Source: an uncultured Meiothermus sp. (GTDB lineage Bacteria; Deinococcota; Deinococci; Deinococcales; Thermaceae). From it: DNA of 32,655 bases. The stretch is from contig NZ_CALMCQ010000205.1 in NCBI RefSeq assembly GCF_937863175.1, positions 1 through 32,655 on the forward strand. Reading direction: 5' to 3'. The position numbers were made by a program, and so were the translations under genes. Shown in pieces: positions 30,995 through 32,655 of the stretch (the first letter of the stretch is position 1; each line of letters opens with the position of its first letter). The notes under the pieces are model-generated. The model saw only the letters and a program-made list of their open reading frames with translations, did no database searches and was not told the DNA's origin.

Positions 30995-32332
30995 ATGTTT
31001 ATCGTAATTGCCGGCGGTGGCGAGATCGGCTCGCAGATTGCCAAGGCCCTGCACACCCAGCACGACCTGGTGGTGGTGGATACCAACCCCGAGGCCAAGG
31101 AACGGCTGGGTGGGCTGGATGTGCAGGTAGTGATTGGCAGCGTCACCGACCCCGAAACCTTGCGCGAGTCCAAAGTAGACCTCTGCGACACCTTCCTTGC
31201 GACCACCAACTGGGATGAGGTCAATCTGATTGCCTGCATGCTGGCCAAGGGGCTTGGGGCCAAGGAAACCCTGTGTTTTGTGGGCAAACAATCCTATGTG
31301 GATATCCTGACCGACCCCCGCACGGTGGAGATTCTGGGCACCCGCATTGACCAGGTGTTCTGGCCCCAGCGCTCGCTGGCAAAGGAAATTGTGGAGGTAA
31401 TCCGAATTCCGGGCGCGCTGGACACCGAGGTGCTGGCCGGGGGGCGGCTGCGCTTTGTGGAGTACCAGGTGCGCGAGGGTGGCCCCTATGCGGGCAAGGA
31501 ACTCGCGCTGCTGGACTGGCCCAATGGCAGTTTTATGGCCGGCATCCTGCGCGAGGGAAAGTTCTTCGCCGCTACCGACCCGAACTTCAATCAGCTGGCC
31601 CTCGAGCCCGAAGACCGCATCTTTTTTATGACCACCCCTCCGGGCTTCGATGCCATCCAGGCCTGCTTTGCACCGCGTGAGCGGGTACGGCGGGTGATGG
31701 TGGTGGGAGGCGGCAATGTAGGTTTCATGGTCACCCAGGAATTGCTGCGGCACCGCCTCGAGGTCACCATCATTGACCACAACCCCGACCGTTGCGCCTG
31801 GCTGGCCGAACACCTGCCGGGTGCCCTGGTGCTGGAAGGGGACGGCACCGACCTGGAACTGCTCGAGTCGGAAGGGCTCGATCATGTGGATGTGATGGTG
31901 GCCGTCACCGAAAATGACGAGAAAAACCTGCTGGTCTCGCTCCTGGCCAAGCAGGTCGGCGTGGCCAAGGTCATCACCCGGGTCAACCGGGGGGAAAACC
32001 GCCGCCTCTTCGAACACGTGGGGATTGACATCCCCCTCACCCCCCGCGCCGCCGCAGTGCGGGAGGTGGTGGACTGGATCGCCCCCGACAACGTGGATCA
32101 CCTGGCCCTGATCGAAGACCAGGTGGAGCTGCTGGAGTTCGAGCTACCCGGCGACTTCCGCGAAACGCCCTTCGACAAATTATCTCTGCCCAGGGGCGCG
32201 GTAGCGGTGGCCCTCGAGCGCGGTACCCGGGTCTATCTGCGCGCCCCTATGCTGGCAGTCACGGCTGGCGACAAGCTACTGGTACTGACCGACCGGCAGG
32301 TGGCGGATGAAGTCCTGGCCCAGGTTCGCTAA
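30995..32332 (+). CDS. trkA: Trk potassium uptake regulator TrkA
   Basis: A 445-residue cytoplasmic NAD-binding gating subunit of the Trk K+ transporter. It is a double-length form: two RCK_N Rossmann domains (MFIVIAGGGEIGSQIAKAL with GxGxxG at 7-12; VMVVGGGNVGFMVTQELL near residue 235) each followed by an RCK_C domain. Acidic strand ends VVVDTNPEAKERL and VTIIDHNPDRC favour NAD. The length matches E. coli TrkA (458). ATG 30995 is preferred over an upstream frame start at 30941 because GGAG lies seven bases before it and the family begins with this strand. Its last 26 bases overlap the trkH start, a coupled two-gene operon. Confidence 0.93.
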   Translation: MFIVIAGGGEIGSQIAKALHTQHDLVVVDTNPEAKERLGGLDVQVVIGSVTDPETLRESKVDLCDTFLATTNWDEVNLIACMLAKGLGAKETLCFVGKQSYVDILTDPRTVEILGTRIDQVFWPQRSLAKEIVEVIRIPGALDTEVLAGGRLRFVEYQVREGGPYAGKELALLDWPNGSFMAGILREGKFFAATDPNFNQLALEPEDRIFFMTTPPGFDAIQACFAPRERVRRVMVVGGGNVGFMVTQELLRHRLEVTIIDHNPDRCAWLAEHLPGALVLEGDGTDLELLESEGLDHVDVMVAVTENDEKNLLVSLLAKQVGVAKVITRVNRGENRRLFEHVGIDIPLTPRAAAVREVVDWIAPDNVDHLALIEDQVELLEFELPGDFRETPFDKLSLPRGAVAVALERGTRVYLRAPMLAVTAGDKLLVLTDRQVADEVLAQVR

Positions 32333-32655
32333 GGCCGCCCAGTCCAACCCCATCCCGGTCGCCACCTACATGACCGGCACGGTCTACATTGCCCTGGGCG
32401 CAATAATGGCAGTGCTGGGACTGGCCGACCTGCTCCTGGGGGCAGATGCGCTGGGCTTTTTTGTGGGCGCAGTAACCGGACTGGGGCTGGGCCTGATCCT
32501 GCGCAAACTGGGAAGTCCCCAGGCCGAGCCGCGCCGGGCCGAAGCCCTGCTCACCGTGGCCGGGCTCTGGATTATGGTTCCCATCCTGGGTGCCATTCCA
32601 TTCTGGATTTCGGGGGGTATGCACTACCTGGATGCCCTGTTCGAGGCCACCTCGG
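32307..32655 (+). CDS. trkH: Trk potassium transporter membrane subunit TrkH, N-terminal part
   Basis: The first 116 residues of an integral membrane K+ transporter subunit, cut by the window end. It starts MKSWPRFAKAAQSNPIPVAT, then has three hydrophobic segments (about 23-45, 48-65 and 80-98) and SGGMHYLDALFEATS, the beginning of the first pore-loop region that in TrkH/KtrB leads to the selectivity filter. The ATG overlaps the trkA end by 26 bases in another frame, with AGGTGG upstream. Adjacent trkA supports the identity. Confidence 0.85.
   Translation, partial: MKSWPRFAKAAQSNPIPVATYMTGTVYIALGAIMAVLGLADLLLGADALGFFVGAVTGLGLGLILRKLGSPQAEPRRAEALLTVAGLWIMVPILGAIPFWISGGMHYLDALFEATS

Noticed and set aside
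30020-32101. Minus-strand frame of 693 codons
   Set aside because: Covers parts of rimO and trkA, both clearly coding on the plus strand; composition is His/Gly/Gln-rich as expected for a shadow.

Overview
The window looks like chromosome of a Deinococcota bacterium of the Thermaceae, most likely Meiothermus or a close relative. This rests on the high G+C content, the very frequent CTCGAG hexamer (often a Leu-Glu codon pair), strong AAGGAGG-type ribosome sites mixed with apparently leaderless genes, and gene families typical of the group. The genus is inferred from overall character only. I see no rRNA, tRNA, insertion sequence, CRISPR array or prophage.

Region 1 (1-12760): after the end of a small membrane protein comes one long minus-strand block. 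A 1145-residue BTAD/AAA/TPR regulator (9323-12760) is followed, 75 bases downstream, by nine closely packed genes (9247 down to 383), nearly all for exported products. In order these are an 861-residue protein with InlB-type repeats and an odd C-terminal tail, a 42-residue tryptophan-rich lipoprotein, a fibre-like 279-residue protein, a DUF6683-like exported protein, a 41-residue peptide and a 61-residue protein with almost no gap between them, an internally duplicated secreted protein, a beta-propeller lipoprotein with a haem c motif, and a 621-residue lipoprotein. Gaps are mostly 4-34 bases, so this is probably one envelope or surface operon. It is the best candidate here for an undescribed system.

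Region 2 (13252-20573): a fatty-acid beta-oxidation set in the fadN-fadA-fadE order known from Bacillus, but split by unrelated small genes. Each fad gene has its own promoter with a TAAACT -10 box, overlapped by the same 23-base dyad, which is very likely a FadR-type operator. A perfect 46-base inverted dispersed repeat lies inside a lipoprotein gene at one site and at the 3' end of a small DinB-like gene at the other.

Region 3 (20677-24382): purine salvage (adenine deaminase, guanine deaminase) followed by a Nudix hydrolase.

Region 4 (24744-32655): mostly plus-strand, single-function genes: a TPR-GGDEF diguanylate cyclase, pseudouridine-5'-phosphate glycosidase, a RodZ-like protein carrying a PEGA domain, a DUF937 protein on the minus strand, RimO, and TrkA overlapping the start of TrkH, which runs off the window.
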